Below, piece after piece: positions 22,364-24,192 of a stretch of DNA of 24,192 nucleotides (the first letter of the stretch is position 1; each line of letters opens with the position of its first letter). The stretch is from the NCBI GenBank assembly GCA_905201285.1, contig CAJKNM010000019.1:1-24192 (forward strand), given 5' to 3'. The position numbers and the translations under genes are program-made. This DNA is from an uncultured Eubacteriales bacterium (GTDB lineage Bacteria > Bacillota > Clostridia > Monoglobales > Monoglobaceae). The notes under the pieces were generated by a model that was given only the letters and a program-made list of their open reading frames with translations, ran no database searches and had not been told where the DNA came from.

Positions 22364-23038
22364 TTATTGTTTGGGGATAACCACCGTGTTTCCCGTGCTT
22401 TCTTCAAAGCTTAAATAAAAGACATCCTTCACCGATTTTATATTATGAATTTTAAGCTGGTTTTCGAGCCATTCATCATTAAGGCCAAGATGTTTCATAC
22501 AATCTCTTATCGGTGTTCCGTTATCCACTATTATATAGCTCATTCTAACAGGCTTTGGCTTAAGATTAAGCATTTCGGCAGTTACCGGGGACTTGTCTTG
22601 TTTTAAAATCACGCTGACCTTTCCGTTTGTCTCCATTACTATAAATTCAACGTCATTTAGGCTGCACGTTCCGTTATTGCGAAGCTCTTCCATAATATCG
22701 GCAACGTTAAATCTCTGCCGCATCATCTCGCGCTGATTAAAGCTTCCGTTCTTATAAAATGTACTCGGCTTTCCGTAGAGTGCGGTTCGGATACCGGTGC
22801 TTTTGTAGGCGAGATACGACAGGATTACTTCTAAAATCATAAGAATTAAAATTGCGGCTACGTTTGTCAACAGAGGAACTTCTATGTTAGTTATCGGCAT
22901 TGCGGCTATATCGGAAATTATAATTGTTACAACAAGCTCTGACGCTTCAAGTTCACCGATTTGACGCTTTCCCATAAGCCTGAGCGTTCCGACAACAAAG
23001 ACATACATTATAAAAGTACGAATTATTGTAATTATCAT
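22364..23038 (-). CDS. DUF421 (YetF-like) integral membrane protein
   Basis: This 224-aa protein has three hydrophobic N-terminal segments (about 3-20, 33-52 and 57-78) and a cytoplasmic-looking C-terminal domain, the usual DUF421 layout. Typical blocks are LMGKRQIGELEASELVVTI, the G-KPS-FYKNG segment and RFNVADIMEELRNNG. In Bacillus, DUF421 relatives (YetF, YdfS, and the 2Duf protein of spoVA2mob elements) are spore inner-membrane proteins, the last one linked to wet-heat resistance. A sigma-G-like promoter upstream fits this. A GGGGGC site precedes ATG 23038. Confidence 0.88.
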   Translation of the reverse strand: MIITIIRTFIMYVFVVGTLRLMGKRQIGELEASELVVTIIISDIAAMPITNIEVPLLTNVAAILILMILEVILSYLAYKSTGIRTALYGKPSTFYKNGSFNQREMMRQRFNVADIMEELRNNGTCSLNDVEFIVMETNGKVSVILKQDKSPVTAEMLNLKPKPVRMSYIIVDNGTPIRDCMKHLGLNDEWLENQLKIHNIKSVKDVFYLSFEESTGNTVVIPKQ

Positions 23039-23085
23039 TAATCTTGCCCCCTGTTTTTTACAAATTTCTCCGCTGTTTTATGGTA

Positions 23086-23115
23086 TAGTATGTTCAAATG
23101 TAAAAAATATATTCG
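23086..23115 (-). promoter_or_regulatory. Candidate forespore (sigma-G/F) promoter of DUF421-DUF4363
   Basis: On the minus strand CGAATA (23110-23115) is followed after 17 bases by CATACTA (23086-23092). CATACTA is a common sigma-G -10 and CGAATA differs from the TGAATA-type -35 at one base. No good sigma-A pair fits the same region. Confidence 0.55.
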
Positions 23116-23160
23116 ATGGCACAAAACGTATACAAAATTTGCATACAGAGAAAATAATAA

Positions 23161-23189
23161 TTGCGAATTATTTTAGTTTGTGTTATGAT
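23161..23189 (+). promoter_or_regulatory. Promoter candidate for the SSB-like gene
   Basis: TTGCGA (23161-23166), a 17-base spacer and TATGAT (23184-23189). A second pair, TTGGCA at 23231-23236 with TATATA at 23255-23260, could also serve. The first -35 lies in a palindrome, AATAATT-GCG-AATTATT (23156-23172), which may bind a regulator. Confidence 0.5.
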
Positions 23190-23322
23190 AGTATATAGAT
23201 GATAATGTATTTTTAAAAATCAAAAAGTATTTGGCAACGAAAGTTCTAATCTTGTATATACAGAATATAATTTACAGTAGACTTTATTTGAGTCTATGAC
23301 CTTGCGACAGGAGTGAATTTGA

Positions 23323-23970
23323 GTGGAAAACACATATTTTGAAAACAATAAGGTTCTTCTGGCGGGAACTGTAGACAGCGAGCTGTCTTTCTCACATATG
23401 ATATATGGAGAGAAGTTTTACTTATTCCGCTTGAAGGTTCCGCGGCTTAGTGAGAACTTTGACTTAATCAACGTAACAATATCGGAAAGGTTTTTCCCGA
23501 TATTAAAGCCTGAATACGGAGATGTTGTTCAGGTTCAAGGACAGTTCCGTTCCTATAACAACTTTAGTGATGTGGGAAACCGTCTTATACTAACGGTATT
23601 TGTTAAATCGATAGAATATGTAAGCTCTATCGAAGAAATTCAAAACCCGAACAGAATTTTCCTTAATGGGTATATCTGTAAACCGCCCGTTTACAGAACA
23701 ACGCCTTTTCAGCGTGAGATAGCGGATATTCTGCTTGCTGTTAACCGTTCGTATAATAAGTCTGACTATATTCCGTGTATTGCGTGGGGCAGAAACGCCA
23801 AGTATGCCGAGACGCTGAGCGTGGGCTCTAACCTTCGGGTATGGGGCAGGATTCAAAGCCGTGAATATCAAAAGAAGATAAGCGAAGAGGAATTTGAAAC
23901 CAAAACCGCATATGAAATTTCGGTCTCAAAGCTCGAGGCGGTACAGGAAGAAGATGAAGAGATAGAATAA
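23323..23970 (+). CDS. Tandem OB-fold single-stranded DNA-binding-like protein
   Basis: This 215-aa protein appears to contain two SSB-like OB folds, about 8-100 and 108-205. Each begins with a strand such as NKVLLAGTV or NRIFLNGYI and continues with FYLFRLKVPR or YIPCIAWGR, then VGSNLRVWGRIQSREY, as in SSB. It ends with an acidic tail (EEDEEIE) like the SSB C-terminus, but without the conserved final DDDIPF-type tip. The main replicative SSB has one OB domain of about 110 aa, so this is a clostridial two-domain paralogue, perhaps for repair, competence or sporulation. Start codon is GTG 23323, eight bases after AGGAGTG. A terminator follows the stop at once. Confidence 0.8.
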   Translation: MENTYFENNKVLLAGTVDSELSFSHMIYGEKFYLFRLKVPRLSENFDLINVTISERFFPILKPEYGDVVQVQGQFRSYNNFSDVGNRLILTVFVKSIEYVSSIEEIQNPNRIFLNGYICKPPVYRTTPFQREIADILLAVNRSYNKSDYIPCIAWGRNAKYAETLSVGSNLRVWGRIQSREYQKKISEEEFETKTAYEISVSKLEAVQEEDEEIE

Positions 23971-23996
23971 AAACCCCTACCGGGGGTTTTTATTTT
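23969..23996. terminator. Terminator between the SSB-like gene and the HAD gene
   Basis: AAAAACCCC (23969-23977) pairs with GGGGTTTTT (23983-23991) around a 5-base loop, followed by ATTTT. The A-run on the left arm makes it usable from the minus strand as well. The HAD stop codon (23990-23992) lies inside it. Confidence 0.85.
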
Positions 23997-24192
23997 ATCT
24001 CCAAAACGTTATTTAAGATATAATCCGCGTGATTTTCCTTAAAGTATAGCTGCATTCCGTCGCCTTCGATGCCGGTCAGCACGCCTAAAAATTTAAAACC
24101 GCCGCCCTTTGCTGACATAAGGTCGCTCGGTGCATCGCCGACAACAAGTGTTCGGCTGATTTCGTCGGAATTAAACTTTTTATCATAAATTT
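23990..24192 (-). CDS. HAD-superfamily phosphatase, C-terminal part (partial)
   Basis: The last 67 codons or so of a gene that enters from the right edge of the window. VVGDAPSDLMSAKGGGFKFLG is the conserved motif IV region of haloacid dehalogenase-like hydrolases, with the metal-binding Asp residues in GDAPSD. It resembles phosphoglycolate phosphatase or pyrophosphatase-type HAD enzymes, but the substrate-determining cap is outside the window. The stop overlaps the terminator shared with the converging SSB-like gene. Confidence 0.8.
   Translation of the reverse strand, partial: IYDKKFNSDEISRTLVVGDAPSDLMSAKGGGFKFLGVLTGIEGDGMQLYFKENHADYILNNVLEIK

Noticed and set aside
1..24192. CRISPR arrays, tRNA/rRNA genes, transposases, integrases or phage genes
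   Set aside because: No regularly spaced repeats, tRNA-like cloverleaf sequence or mobile-element proteins were seen. Gene style and Shine-Dalgarno use are even across the window.

Overview
The window looks like chromosomal sequence from an anaerobic, low-to-moderate GC, spore-forming Firmicute of the class Clostridia, probably an Oscillospiraceae/Ruminococcaceae-type gut bacterium. The evidence is the gene set: a split, ferredoxin-rich glutamate synthase next to glnA and an ANTAR regulator, the LL-diaminopimelate aminotransferase route to lysine and peptidoglycan, the redox repressor Rex, a clostridial OGG-type glycosylase, a CsaB fusion, a DUF421/DUF4363 pair behind a forespore-like promoter, and Gram-positive Shine-Dalgarno sites. 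No RNA genes, CRISPR arrays, insertion sequences or phage genes were seen.

Layout. (1) 138-3638, minus: a glycosyltransferase-CsaB fusion followed by a DUF815 ATPase. (2) 3790-6484: an AraC-type regulator divergent from kduI-kduD, the uronate-degradation pair. kduI carries an in-frame TAG at codon 97. (3) 6485-15649, plus: one long nitrogen/amino-acid cluster behind a near-consensus sigma-A promoter and a strong leader terminator. It encodes a glutamate synthase split into GATase, ferredoxin-FMN and GXGXG subunits with its own 4Fe-4S protein and FAD oxidoreductase, then glutamine synthetase, an ANTAR RNA-binding regulator, dapF and dapL. (4) 15731-21790, minus: aconitase, isocitrate dehydrogenase, rex, an OGG glycosylase, a small Cys-rich protein and fructose-bisphosphate aldolase. 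A Rex-like operator lies over the -35 box of the aconitase promoter. (5) 21963-23038, minus: DUF421 and DUF4363 behind a sigma-G-like promoter. (6) 23323-23970, plus: a tandem OB-fold SSB-like protein, then the 3' end of a HAD phosphatase entering from the right edge.

How the genes fit together: aconitase and Icd make 2-oxoglutarate. The glutamate synthase/glutamine synthetase cluster uses it to assimilate ammonium. DapL, in the same cluster, uses glutamate as amino donor for LL-DAP, and DapF epimerises that to meso-DAP for cell wall and lysine. Carbon flow to 2-oxoglutarate appears to be under NADH/Rex control, while the nitrogen cluster appears to be controlled by transcription attenuation and the encoded ANTAR protein.

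The most interesting points are: the glt-gln-ANTAR-dap leader, where a 23-bp terminator hairpin competes with a hairpin having an ANTAR-like hexaloop; the amber codon in an otherwise intact kduI; the Rex site on the acn-icd-rex promoter; the sigma-G-like promoter for DUF421/DUF4363; and two hairpins between acn and icd, one reaching the icd ribosome-binding site. All assignments are from reading motifs by eye; no database search was run.
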